From Chloroflexota bacterium (GTDB lineage: Bacteria; Chloroflexota; UBA11872; VXNJ01), in assembly GCA_009840625.1 (NCBI GenBank), contig VXNJ01000010.1, forward strand, positions 186,001 through 250,000: a stretch of DNA of 64,000 nucleotides. Reading direction: 5' to 3'. A program made the position numbers and the translations under genes. Position 1 is the stretch's first letter, and every line of letters begins with the position of its first letter. Positions 8,569-17,306 of the stretch are shown one piece after another. Below the pieces are notes generated by a model, which was not told the origin of the DNA, ran no database searches, and saw nothing but the letters and a program-made list of their open reading frames with translations.

Positions 8569-9495
8569 ATGAGCGCAATTGCGGTGGCCATAGGCCCCGC
8601 CGATACCGATGCGGCACTGGTGCGCCTAGGGGAACTCTCCGGGCGCGCCGATCTGATCGAGCTGCGGCTGGACATGATGGGCAGCTACGATCTCCCGGTC
8701 CTGGCGGCCGCCCAGGGGCCGCCGCTGCTGATCACCAATCGCGCCCGTGCCGAGGGCGGATTTGCCGACGGCGGTCCGGACGAACGCCTGCGCCCGCTCA
8801 GGCAGGCCATCGAACTGGGTTGTGCGTACGTCGACGTGGAGGCCGATCTGTATCCGCTGCTGGGAGAACGCGGTGGGACCAAGATCGTAGTTTCCGAGCA
8901 CGATTTCAATTCCACCCCGCCGGATCTTGAATCGCGCTTCGAGCGCCTGGCCGCGCTCGGAGCGGATATTACAAAGATCGCGGTCCTGCCGCAGCATCCC
9001 GGGGAAGCGCTCCGACCGTTGGAGATCCTGGCGCGGGCCACCGGCCCAACCGTAGCGATAGCAATGGGCCCGCTGGGGCTTGTCTCGCGGGTTGCGGCGT
9101 TGCGCTTTGAAGAATGCGCGTTCACCTATGCGACCGCCGACGATGACGCCGGCACGGCTCCGGGCCAGATCCCGGTCTCGCGGATGCAGGGCGCCTTCCG
9201 GGCCGGCTCGATCTCGCCCGCCACCCAGCTCTTCGGCCAGTTCGGTGGCGGCTCCAGGACCCTCTGGTTGGCCGCGCGGGTCACCCGCCTGCTGGCCAAC
9301 GCCGGCTGCGATGGAGTCTGCATCCCGCTGGAGCCGGAGCTTTTCGAAGGCGATTCCCTGTTGCGATTGGCCGGGCTGGGCTTTGCCGGATTCTGGGAGG
9401 TCGGCGGTTACTGCTTCGACCCGTCCGGGCACCGGACGGGTGGGCGCGCGGTCGATCCCGAGGAGGCCGCGGGGCTGCTCGGGCGCCTGGCCTGA
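8569..9495 (+). CDS. aroD: Type I 3-dehydroquinate dehydratase with degenerate shikimate dehydrogenase-like tail
   Basis: 308 residues. Residues 1-215 match the class I dehydroquinase barrel: ELRLD at 31-35, the catalytic His111 in SEHDF, the Schiff-base Lys136 in DITKIAV, Arg174 in LVSR and Gln200 in GQIP. It converts 3-dehydroquinate to 3-dehydroshikimate. The 90-residue remainder (TQLFGQFGGG onward) has the spacing of the N-terminal half of shikimate dehydrogenase. However, the Ser-x-Ser substrate motif and the catalytic Lys are absent and there is no NADP domain. A lost fusion partner is my inference. The start is ATG 8569; an upstream in-frame ATG would lie at the serA-like start region. 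Confidence 0.88.
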   Translation: MSAIAVAIGPADTDAALVRLGELSGRADLIELRLDMMGSYDLPVLAAAQGPPLLITNRARAEGGFADGGPDERLRPLRQAIELGCAYVDVEADLYPLLGERGGTKIVVSEHDFNSTPPDLESRFERLAALGADITKIAVLPQHPGEALRPLEILARATGPTVAIAMGPLGLVSRVAALRFEECAFTYATADDDAGTAPGQIPVSRMQGAFRAGSISPATQLFGQFGGGSRTLWLAARVTRLLANAGCDGVCIPLEPELFEGDSLLRLAGLGFAGFWEVGGYCFDPSGHRTGGRAVDPEEAAGLLGRLA

Positions 9496-9528
9496 ACGCC
9501 ATCGGACTTTGCCGGCGCGGCGAAAATT

Positions 9529-12123
9529 GTGCGTGTCGCAATTGACCCAGAACTCCCCGCGGTCGTGACCGTCGGCCGCACCGGCATCGTCCGGCGTCTG
9601 CTGCTGCTGGCATCGGGGGCGCTGGCGCTGGCCCTCCTGTCCACGCCGGCCAGCGCGCTGGTGGGGGTCGGCGGCTCGCCTGGCATCTGCGGTTTCGAGG
9701 CCAATTTGAAGGCCGCCATTGAGGACGCGCTAGACATCCACTGGTCGCAGTGCGATGAGGTCACCAACCCGCAACTAGCCTCGATCGGCGAACTGGACCT
9801 GCGCGACAAAGGCATCACCCGCTTCGCTCCCGACCCCGACCAGTTCACCGGCTTCAGTCCATTTCTGATCATTGACCTGCGCGGCAACCCCGGCCCGGAC
9901 GGCACCGGCTTGACCGTCGCCGACATCGATCCCGATTCGATCCCGCTCAGCCACGACGGCGACGACGTTTCCTACACGCTGGTGCTTGACGGCGGCGGGA
10001 CATTCAACGGGCTGACCCAGGATCGCTACACCACGACCGAGGGCCAGGCGGTGCTTGTGGCGGTGAGCTGGGGCGACCGACCCGACGCTCAGGCGCTGGC
10101 CGACGCGCGGCGCATCGGCGCCGCCACCGAGCTTTACTTCGGACACCGCATCTACTCCGAGCAAAACGACGAATCGCAGCGCGACGACGCCGAGTACGTG
10201 CGCTGGCTCTACGCCCGCTCTGGCGACGGCCCGGGCGCGCTTTACGCGGGCTTGATTCCGGTCCACGACGACGACGAGATCGAAGGCGTCTCGCGGCCCG
10301 ACAAGATCGAAATCACGCACCTGGTGGTGGCCGACGACAGGGCCGAAATGGGTAAGCTGGCGCCGGCCCGGGCGGACCTGCTGTTCGGCGACAGCGACGC
10401 CCCCCTGCACGACTATGTCGACGGATACCTGCGGCGCGCGGGCAGCCGTGACGAAGCCGACCTCATCGTGGTCGACGACGATTCCCCAACCACCCCGGTC
10501 TGCGCGCGCACGATCCTCGACCACATCGAAGAACTGCTCGACGAATCGCGCTGCCGAGACATCTCGCGCGCCGACCTTGCCGGATTGGGCGAATTCGACC
10601 TGTCCGACGAAGAGATTCGATCGCTGGCCGCCGGCGACCTGGACGGTTTCACCGGGGTCCGCCTGCTAGACCTGTCCGGCAACGAACTCTCGACCCTGCC
10701 GCGTGGGATCTTTGCCGACATCGGCACCGACCGGATTCTTGGTTACCCCGAGGAGCTTGAGCAGGAGGTGCTGATCGATCTGCGCGGCAACCACGGTCCG
10801 CGAACCGGCGACAAATTCCTGGCCGCCGATTTGCCGGCCCATGTGCTCGGGGACCTCAAGGAACACCAGCGGATAGCGCTTGACAGCAGCCAGTTCATCC
10901 GGCCCGGCGTCGAATACGGCTTTGACCGATCCAGTTACGAGGTTGCCGAAGGCGGGACGCTCGCCTTCATCGTGAGCTTTAACAACGTGAACCGTCCGGC
11001 GATCGATTTCGAGGTCCTGGCCTCGGACACGGCCGAGGACAACCCGTTTGCCGAGGACGCCAGCGTCGACCTGCCGGGGTTGATCGAGGGCCGGGCCCGG
11101 CCGGCGACCTACCGGCTCTACGCCGAAGGCGACCGCGAGCGCAACTTCTCCGGGACCTACGCGGTGGCGGTCGACATACCGGAGGAGACGATCGACGACG
11201 GCCTCGACGACACCTTCACGATGCGGTTGTCAGGCCTGGATGGGACCGGTACGACGATCGCTATCGCCAAGGTGACGATCCGCGAGGACGGGGGCGGCAC
11301 ACCGCCGGTCGCCGGCCCGGCGCCGGCACCCTTCGGTAGCTGGCTGATCGAGGACTCGCATTACCAGGAAGACCCCTCCGGCGAAAACCCCAACCTGGCC
11401 CACAACATTCCACGGCTTTCTGCCACAGTAGACGGGCAGCGGCTTACGGCCGACTTTATGGACCACTACACCCGTACCGGGGGAGTGACCCGTTGGGGCC
11501 TGCCGACCTCCGAGGTGCTGGTGATTGAGGAGAACACGCTTACCCAGTACTACCAGCGCGGGGTCGTCGATTTCCACCGCCGCGGCGACCTAGGCGGGAT
11601 CTGGGTAATCGAGCGCCGCCTGGCCTGGGACTACTTCGGCGGTGGCGAAGACGGATCCCCGGACCTGGGGGTCGAGCCCGGCAAGTTCAACAACTTCCCC
11701 GGGACCCTGCTGGGCCCCTGGGGGCACAAGGTTTCCGACTACGCGGTTGACGGGACGATTGTCGGATTCGCCAAATTCTTTGAAGACTTGGGCGGAGTGG
11801 AGTCATTCGGGTTCCCCAAGACTGAAGCGCGTGCCGACAACAACCTGCCCGGCACCCTGCACATTCCGACCAAAACGACCGGTTTCATCCGCCAGTACTT
11901 CCAGGCCGCGGTGATGGAATTCCATCCCGGCGTTCCCGCTGCTCCCATCCAGCTGGGCCTCCTGGGAGATGACCTGCGCAACCGCCAGTTCCCCAACGCC
12001 GCCTACGCCAACATTCCTGCCTTCCAGGCCGCCGAAGAGTTCGTGGACGGATCGTTCTACGAACCCCCGGCGGTTGGCACGTTCAAGCAGTCACGGGATT
12101 CGTCTCCGGCGACGGTCGGCTAA
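9529..12123 (+). CDS. Secreted repeat protein with LRR-like and Calx-beta-like modules and a Chloroflexota-type C-terminal region
   Basis: 864 residues. A hydrophobic signal segment runs from about 20 to 43 (RRLLLLASGALALALL, then ASA). Residues 52-122 hold a short Cys-bounded leucine-rich module (ELDLRDKGI, IDLRGNPG). It recurs at about 323-400 (EFDLSDEEI, LLDLSGNEL). Each copy is followed by a Calx-beta-like strand region: YTTTEGQAVLVAVS, and YEVAEGGTLAFIVS near 469. From about residue 604 the tail has repeated GGVTRWGLPTSE and GGVESFGFPKTE units with tyrosine-rich QYYQRGVVDFH and RQYFQAAVMEFHPG. Such tails are common in secreted Chloroflexota proteins. The likely location is the cell surface or medium and the function is unknown. 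The GTG start at 9529 lacks a clear ribosome site. Confidence 0.75.
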   Translation: MRVAIDPELPAVVTVGRTGIVRRLLLLASGALALALLSTPASALVGVGGSPGICGFEANLKAAIEDALDIHWSQCDEVTNPQLASIGELDLRDKGITRFAPDPDQFTGFSPFLIIDLRGNPGPDGTGLTVADIDPDSIPLSHDGDDVSYTLVLDGGGTFNGLTQDRYTTTEGQAVLVAVSWGDRPDAQALADARRIGAATELYFGHRIYSEQNDESQRDDAEYVRWLYARSGDGPGALYAGLIPVHDDDEIEGVSRPDKIEITHLVVADDRAEMGKLAPARADLLFGDSDAPLHDYVDGYLRRAGSRDEADLIVVDDDSPTTPVCARTILDHIEELLDESRCRDISRADLAGLGEFDLSDEEIRSLAAGDLDGFTGVRLLDLSGNELSTLPRGIFADIGTDRILGYPEELEQEVLIDLRGNHGPRTGDKFLAADLPAHVLGDLKEHQRIALDSSQFIRPGVEYGFDRSSYEVAEGGTLAFIVSFNNVNRPAIDFEVLASDTAEDNPFAEDASVDLPGLIEGRARPATYRLYAEGDRERNFSGTYAVAVDIPEETIDDGLDDTFTMRLSGLDGTGTTIAIAKVTIREDGGGTPPVAGPAPAPFGSWLIEDSHYQEDPSGENPNLAHNIPRLSATVDGQRLTADFMDHYTRTGGVTRWGLPTSEVLVIEENTLTQYYQRGVVDFHRRGDLGGIWVIERRLAWDYFGGGEDGSPDLGVEPGKFNNFPGTLLGPWGHKVSDYAVDGTIVGFAKFFEDLGGVESFGFPKTEARADNNLPGTLHIPTKTTGFIRQYFQAAVMEFHPGVPAAPIQLGLLGDDLRNRQFPNAAYANIPAFQAAEEFVDGSFYEPPAVGTFKQSRDSSPATVG

Positions 12124-13499
12124 CGCCCAACCCACTGAAGCGGCCGGTTCAGCACCGCGCCCGGATCGGCGGCGTCGCGCAAACGCTGGAACACGGCCAG
12201 GGTGTCGGAGTCGAAAGCCGCCTCCAGATGGTCGCGCTTGACCCGACCAAGCCCGTGCTCCCCGGAGAGAACCCCACCCAGTTCGATGCTGGTCTCGGCA
12301 ATCCGGCCCAGCGCCGCGGCCGCCCTGTGCCGTTGGTCCTCGTCCAGCGGGTCGTAGAGAACGTTGGGGTGCAGGGTCCCATCGCCGATATGACCGAACA
12401 GCGCGATCGGCAGGTCCAGCTCGGCGGCGATCTGCTTGATCCGGTCGACCGCATCGGGCAGGCGGGTGCGCGGCAGGCAGATGTCCTCACCGATCTTGCC
12501 CGGCCGCACCCGGGCCAGCGAGGAGGTGATCGCGTGGCGGGCTTCCCAGTAGGATCGCTCGCGTTGACCGGCGACCTTTTCGGCATCGATTCCGCCGGTT
12601 CCCTGCAACGCTTTGAGCGCCGCCTCGACCTGGCGCTGGGGGCGCGATCCCCGGCCGACGAATTCGATCAACAGGTAGGCCCCGACCGACAGGTCGAGCC
12701 CGCGGTCGCGAGCCGCCTGAACGGCGCGCACCGCCACATCGTCCATGAATTCGATCCGGGCCGGCAAGAACCCCCGTTCCAGGAGGGCAATCGTGGCCCG
12801 GGCCGCGGCAGCGGCGTCGACACAGCGGGCCACCAGGCTGTGGCGGCGGGGCGGGGCCGGCAGCAGCGCCAGGTCAACCGCAGTAATCAGGCCCAATGTG
12901 CCCTCGGATCCAATCAGCAGGTCGACCATTCCCTCGTCGGCGCCGCCGCGCCGCACATGGTGGATGTGGCCGTTCACGGTTGCGTATTCGAGCCCTAGGA
13001 CGTGGTGGCGGATCACGCCGTACGCTAGGCCCAGCGCGCCGCCGGCGTTGGTGGCAACGTTTCCCCCGATCACCGATATGGCGCGTGCGCCGGGGTCCGG
13101 TGCCAGAAAAAGGTCGAATTCGGCAGCGGCGGCATCGATCTGGGCGGTCTTTACGCCCGCGCCGCAACGCACGCTCAGGGCATCCGGATCGACCACCAAC
13201 GGTTGATCGATCAGCTCGGTGCAGATCACGATCGACCCGTCCAGCGGGGTCGCGCCGGCGGCCAGCGAGGTGCCCCCGCCGCGCGCGGTTGCGGCCAGGC
13301 CGAGCGATCCGGCCAGGGCGAGAGCGGACGCCGCCGCCGCCGCGGTGGTTGGGAAAACCGCCAGCGCCGGATAACCGCGGTAACCGACCGTGGCATCGAT
13401 GCCGTAAGCGGCCAGCGAAGACGGGTCGGAGCGCACCCGCCGGGGCCCGACGATTTCGGCGAACCGGGCCTGCAGATCGCTGCCGGATGCCTGTCGCAC
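12120..13499 (-). CDS. glcD: FAD-linked oxidase, glycolate oxidase GlcD-like
   Basis: 459 residues from GTG 13499. It has the vanillyl-alcohol-oxidase-type FAD domain: ARGGGTSLAAGATPLDG near residue 70-85, then GGNVATNAGGALGLAYG and LIGSEGTLGLIT. The C-terminal half carries FGHIGDGTLHPN and LSGEHGLGRVKRDHL, typical of GlcD/D-lactate dehydrogenase. It oxidises a 2-hydroxyacid such as glycolate or D-lactate. Starting at ATG 13535 would place the first 12 codons inside tRNA-Arg, so the GTG just after the tRNA is the sensible start. No GlcE/GlcF partners are adjacent. Its stop overlaps the end of the convergent secreted-protein gene by 4 bases. Confidence 0.92.
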   Translation of the reverse strand: MRQASGSDLQARFAEIVGPRRVRSDPSSLAAYGIDATVGYRGYPALAVFPTTAAAAASALALAGSLGLAATARGGGTSLAAGATPLDGSIVICTELIDQPLVVDPDALSVRCGAGVKTAQIDAAAAEFDLFLAPDPGARAISVIGGNVATNAGGALGLAYGVIRHHVLGLEYATVNGHIHHVRRGGADEGMVDLLIGSEGTLGLITAVDLALLPAPPRRHSLVARCVDAAAAARATIALLERGFLPARIEFMDDVAVRAVQAARDRGLDLSVGAYLLIEFVGRGSRPQRQVEAALKALQGTGGIDAEKVAGQRERSYWEARHAITSSLARVRPGKIGEDICLPRTRLPDAVDRIKQIAAELDLPIALFGHIGDGTLHPNVLYDPLDEDQRHRAAAALGRIAETSIELGGVLSGEHGLGRVKRDHLEAAFDSDTLAVFQRLRDAADPGAVLNRPLQWVGR

Positions 13500-13503
13500 T
13501 ACC

Positions 13504-13578
13504 TGGTACCCCCTAGGCGATTCGAACGCCTGCACCCGGCTCCGGAGGCCGGTGCTCTATCCACTGAGCTAAGGGGGC
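13504..13578 (-). tRNA. tRNA-Arg (anticodon CCG)
   Basis: The cloverleaf folds by hand. The acceptor GCCCCCT pairs with AGGGGGT, with a G-U first pair. The D arm is GCTC/GAGC, the anticodon stem CCGGC/GCCGG has loop CTCCGGA giving anticodon CCG, and the T arm AGGCG/CGCCT has loop TTCGAAT. The discriminator base is A at 13507 and CCA is encoded at 13504-13506. It decodes the CGG arginine codon, useful in this GC-rich genome. Its 3' end is 4 bases from the GTG of the GlcD-like gene on the same strand. Confidence 0.96.
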
Positions 13579-13690
13579 TGGCCCGCCAAAGAGTACGCGA
13601 AAGGGCATTCGGCGAGGGCGCCAACCGACCCGGCGAGGCAAAATATCGCCCGCCGGCACGAGCTGGCGCGCAGCAACAGGTGGAGCCAAT

Positions 13691-14914
13691 TTGAACCGGG
13701 AATTTTCTTGGCATCGGCCTGGCTTGGATCCGGACTGTACGGCTTTGGCGATCCAGCTTGAGGGCTGTGGGATAACGCTACCCGAACTCGGCGGCGATGC
13801 CAGCGAGGCGATGCTTTTCGGAATCGGGGGCGGCATCGGGTGCGGCGTGTTTCAGTTCGTCTACGAGAAGAACGATTTCTCGTCCTTCTACCTTGCCGGA
13901 CGCTGCCACTGGGATGATTCGCTGGCCTGGTACCGGGGCGTGGCCGGCCGGCTGGGCCTCGAATGCGAGGTTTTTGAATCCGGTGGAAAAAAGGCGGCCG
14001 CCAAGACCCTAGGGCAATGGCTGGAACGCGGCCGGCCGGTGGTTGCCTGGGTCGACGCCGGTTCGCTGCCGTATCGCGGCCTCGGCGGGTTTTTGGAAGG
14101 CGGCGGGTACCACACCCTGTCGGTCTACGGGGAGGCCGGCGGACAAATCTGGCTGGGCGATCTGGCGCCGGACCCGATCGGCATCGAAGCAGGGTCGCTG
14201 GCCGAAGCCCGGGCGCGGATACGCAAACACCGCAACCGCCTGCTGCAAATAGCCCCCGGACCGGTCAACGCCGGCTTACAAGACCTGGTATGGGGCGGAC
14301 TGGAATACGGCTGGCGGGCGCTGCAGAACCCGCGCGTGGCCGGTTTTTCGCTGGCGGCGCTGGAGACCTGGGGCCGGCGCCTGGCCGGATCCGGCGGCAA
14401 GCACGCCTGGACCACGGCGTTTCCGATCGGCCACCGCCTGCTTGCCGGACTCGCATCGATCACGCGCTTTATCGAGAGTTATGACGGCGACGGCTGCCTG
14501 CATCGCCGCCTGATGGCCCAATTCCTGCGCGAGGCCGGCGTTCGGCTGGAGGAAAAGGAGCTGGTGAAACTGGCCGGCGATTACGACGCGCTGGCGGACT
14601 CCTGGCAGGAACTGGCCCGCGCGGCCCTGCCGGATGAAGTTCCCCCGCTGGCCGAACTGCGGCGCGGGCTGGCCGCGGCGCGCACCGGCTACCTGGATTC
14701 CGGTCCCGACGCCGGCGAGCAGAACCTGGCGGCGGCCGCGGCGATCGAGGAACTCGGTGCCGAACTCGCGGACGGGGCGTCCTTTCCGATCGCCGATTCA
14801 GAGGTCCCCGGTTTCCTGGCCTCGCTCTCCGAATCGGTCCTGGAAATCGCAGCCGCCGAAAACGCCGCCCAGGAAAAGATCGGAAGCCTGCTGTCGGACC
14901 GCGGACGCGTTTGA
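13691..14914 (+). CDS. BtrH N-terminal-domain / DUF4872-like protein
   Basis: 407 residues. The N-terminal 170 residues resemble the BtrH fold: His8 and Cys16 in WHRPGLDPDC, then SEAMLFGIGGGIG (38-50), RPVVAWVDAG and a GGYHTLSVYG segment with a likely catalytic His. BtrH in butirosin synthesis is an acyltransferase; most relatives are uncharacterised. The C-terminal half is helical, like DUF4872. The family normally shows GSC before the nucleophile, while here it reads DPDC, so catalysis is unsure. The start is TTG 13691, with AGGTGGAG 6 bases before it. It ends 9 bases before the epimerase gene, suggesting an operon. Confidence 0.65.
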   Translation: MNREFSWHRPGLDPDCTALAIQLEGCGITLPELGGDASEAMLFGIGGGIGCGVFQFVYEKNDFSSFYLAGRCHWDDSLAWYRGVAGRLGLECEVFESGGKKAAAKTLGQWLERGRPVVAWVDAGSLPYRGLGGFLEGGGYHTLSVYGEAGGQIWLGDLAPDPIGIEAGSLAEARARIRKHRNRLLQIAPGPVNAGLQDLVWGGLEYGWRALQNPRVAGFSLAALETWGRRLAGSGGKHAWTTAFPIGHRLLAGLASITRFIESYDGDGCLHRRLMAQFLREAGVRLEEKELVKLAGDYDALADSWQELARAALPDEVPPLAELRRGLAAARTGYLDSGPDAGEQNLAAAAAIEELGAELADGASFPIADSEVPGFLASLSESVLEIAAAENAAQEKIGSLLSDRGRV

Positions 14915-14923
14915 CCAGAATCG

Positions 14924-15847
14924 GTGGTGCCGCGCTCCCTTTCAGCCAAACGGACGAGCCAGTTGCCTGAGAACAACCCGACGATTGCGATCACCGGCGG
15001 CGCCGGGCGCATCGGTCGCCTGGTGGCGGCCGACCTGCGCGCCTGGGGGGCACGGCTGAGGATCCTGGACCTGCCGCAGGCCAACTTCGAGGGCCTTTCC
15101 GGTGAAGCCGGCATCGACGTATTCCCCGGCGACATCACCGACCGTGAATACGTGGCCGGCGCCCTCGCGGGCTGCGATGTGGTCGTCCACCTGGCGGCGG
15201 TCCTGCCGCCGGTGGCCGACGAGAACGAGGCGCTGGCCCTGAAGGTGAACGTCGGCGGTACGGCCAGCGTGCTGGCGGCGATTGCGTCGAGCTGCCCGGA
15301 TGCACGCCTGGTGTTTTCCTCGTCGGTGGTCGTCTACGGCAACACGCAGGCGGGCGCGCCTCCGGTGAGCTGCGACCGCGAGCTGGCCGGGGTGGGCAGT
15401 TACGCACGCTCCAAGGTCGAAAGCGAGGCTCTGATCGCCGAATCGCTAATCCCGGTGACGATCCTCCGGGTCTCGGGCGTAGCCGTGGCTGAGGCGCTCA
15501 TGCCGCCGCAGCCCTGGCCGTTTACCGCCGATCAGCGCATGGAATTCGTGCTGTTGGAGGACGCGGCCGGCCCGCTGGCTAAGGCCGCCAAGGACCCTTC
15601 CACGGTCGGTCGGACCTACAACGTCGCCGGCGGAGAGAGCTGGCGCATGCGCGGGAGCGCTTACTCGGCCGACTATTACGGGCTGCTGATGATGGCGCCG
15701 GAGGATGCCGGATTCCTCGAAGAATCGCGGGCTTTCGACTACTACGACACGACCGATACGGTCACCGACCTGGGATTTGAACCGACACCGTACGGCCAGT
15801 ATCTGGAGCGAACCGGCGCCGCGATCCGCGAGATGTTCGGGATCTGA
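14924..15847 (+). CDS. NAD-dependent epimerase/dehydratase (extended SDR)
   Basis: 307 residues. The nucleotide motif GGAGRIGRLVAADL follows a short N-terminal extension. Then come VVHLAAVLPP and the catalytic segment SSSVVVYG...YARSK. It acts on a nucleotide sugar or a related substrate; uronate dehydrogenases have a similar layout but the exact reaction is not clear. The start may be GTG 14924 or 14927, or TTG 14963, which would give MPENNPTIAITGG without the extension. It is probably co-transcribed with the BtrH-like gene. Confidence 0.85.
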   Translation: MVPRSLSAKRTSQLPENNPTIAITGGAGRIGRLVAADLRAWGARLRILDLPQANFEGLSGEAGIDVFPGDITDREYVAGALAGCDVVVHLAAVLPPVADENEALALKVNVGGTASVLAAIASSCPDARLVFSSSVVVYGNTQAGAPPVSCDRELAGVGSYARSKVESEALIAESLIPVTILRVSGVAVAEALMPPQPWPFTADQRMEFVLLEDAAGPLAKAAKDPSTVGRTYNVAGGESWRMRGSAYSADYYGLLMMAPEDAGFLEESRAFDYYDTTDTVTDLGFEPTPYGQYLERTGAAIREMFGI

Positions 15848-15952
15848 TCCGGCCCATTTGCGACGGTCGGAGCGCGCCGGCCCTAAACTTGGCCCTGTTC
15901 GAAATCTTTGGCGACCGCGCAGGTCGCACTCACCGGCGAAGGAGGGCCCGCA

Positions 15953-16132
15953 TTGCTAGGCAGGTTAGTCGTTGCGCTGTTTACCTTGGTCGGCATGGTT
16001 GTCGTTGGCCTTCTGGCGATCGCCGTAGGCCTGTTCGTTTATGACGAATACCGCCGCAAACTGGATGCCGACGAGGAGCCGGACGAACCGCTAACCGGCC
16101 CGCCGACCGAGCCCGAACCGGAATCGGTATAG
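15953..16132 (+). CDS. Small single-pass membrane protein
   Basis: 59 residues from TTG 15953, chosen because a near-perfect ribosome site AAGGAGGG at 15939-15946 stands 6 bases upstream. A single hydrophobic helix (LFTLVGMVVVGLLAIAVGLF) fills most of the N-terminal half. An acidic, proline-rich tail DEEPDEPLTGPPTEPEPE follows. No family is recognised. It is 69 bases before the hydrolase-like gene on the same strand. Confidence 0.7.
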   Translation: MLGRLVVALFTLVGMVVVGLLAIAVGLFVYDEYRRKLDADEEPDEPLTGPPTEPEPESV

Positions 16133-16201
16133 GGCCGGACCGGGTGGCTCGGATCGGCCGACCCCGGAGTTAGCCAAACGGGACGCGGTCCCGAGCGAGC
16201 G

Positions 16202-17290
16202 TTGCGCTGGCTGCTGCTGCCGCTCGCAGTGTGCCTGCTGCTCCTGATCCCGATCGACCGCAAGCTTCGCGGGATGGAATTGGTGGCCCTTAACGCCACC
16301 TCGGGCAATGTCGCACTGGTGACCCGGCACGCCCCGGCGCCGCAGCTCAAGATCGACACTCTGCGGGTGGCCGGGACCGATCTTCCGGTCAGCGTTTGGG
16401 GGTCGGGACGCTGGTTGGCCGGTCCGCGCCTGGTTCTGGCCAACGGGGTAGTCCGCGACGGGCGCAACTACGGCCCGCTGGTGGTGCTGGCTCGGTCGCT
16501 GGCGCGGGTCGGGTTCGAGGTCGCGGTCCCGGAACTGTTCGCCTACCGCGAATTGCGCCTGCACGCCCAAGACGTGGGGGTTATGGAAGCGGCGATCGGC
16601 GGCGCTGATCCGGCCGACGCAGTGGTGGGAATCTCGGTCGGCGGATCGCTGGGCATGATCGCCGCCAGCCGCCGCGCCGACCCGCCGCCGGTGGTGGCGA
16701 TTGGCCCCTACGGCGAACTGCAGCAGCTGCTCGCGGCGGTGCTGACCGGACAATTCGAGCACCGCGGACAACCCGTTCCCTACCGGCCCGCCGGCTTCGT
16801 CGGGCAGGTCGTACGCGACACCGTGCTGGCCCAAATAAGTCCCGCCGACGCGGTTCGCCTCAAACCCGTTTTCAACGACCCGGGTTCGGCCGGCCCGGAA
16901 CTGACGGGACACCTGAGTAGCAGCGGAAGGGCGGTGCTGGAGTTGTTCCGGGTAACCGACCACCGCCATGTGCCAACGGTCGTCGCCGGCCTGCCGCCGC
17001 GCCTGAGGATGCTGCTCTCGGAACTCTCGCCGACCTTCTGGGTCGGTGGCGGAACCGGCCGCGCGGTGGTGTTCCATTTCAGCGGCGACCCCTACTTTCC
17101 GCATCAGGGCTCGCAGTTGTTGGTCGAGCAGTTCGGACCGCGCGGGCAGCTATTTGATTCCGGTTTGATCGACCACGGCGAATTGGTCCTGCCGGCGATC
17201 TCGCCGCAGAGCCTGGCGGACCATTACCTGCCGGAAACGGTCCGGTTTCTCGGGTTTGTGGACGCGGCGCTGGAAGCTACCGGCTTCTGA
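16202..17290 (+). CDS. Membrane-anchored alpha/beta-hydrolase-like protein
   Basis: 362 residues. An N-terminal hydrophobic stretch (LLLPLAVCLLLLIPI) could be an anchor or signal. The middle contains VVGISVGGSLGM, a GxSxGG nucleophile elbow as in alpha/beta hydrolases. Asp and His that could complete a triad are in HFSGDPYF and LIDHGELVL near the C-terminus. The substrate is unknown. The start is TTG 16202 with only a weak GAGCGAG upstream. It converges on the aminotransferase gene with a 16-base gap. Confidence 0.65.
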   Translation: MRWLLLPLAVCLLLLIPIDRKLRGMELVALNATSGNVALVTRHAPAPQLKIDTLRVAGTDLPVSVWGSGRWLAGPRLVLANGVVRDGRNYGPLVVLARSLARVGFEVAVPELFAYRELRLHAQDVGVMEAAIGGADPADAVVGISVGGSLGMIAASRRADPPPVVAIGPYGELQQLLAAVLTGQFEHRGQPVPYRPAGFVGQVVRDTVLAQISPADAVRLKPVFNDPGSAGPELTGHLSSSGRAVLELFRVTDHRHVPTVVAGLPPRLRMLLSELSPTFWVGGGTGRAVVFHFSGDPYFPHQGSQLLVEQFGPRGQLFDSGLIDHGELVLPAISPQSLADHYLPETVRFLGFVDAALEATGF

Positions 17291-17306
17291 CCTTCTCCGG
17301 CTGATG

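Noticed and set aside
13500-13535. ATG start of the GlcD-like gene at 13535
   Set aside because: It would place 12 codons inside the tRNA-Arg gene; GTG 13499 follows the tRNA cleanly.
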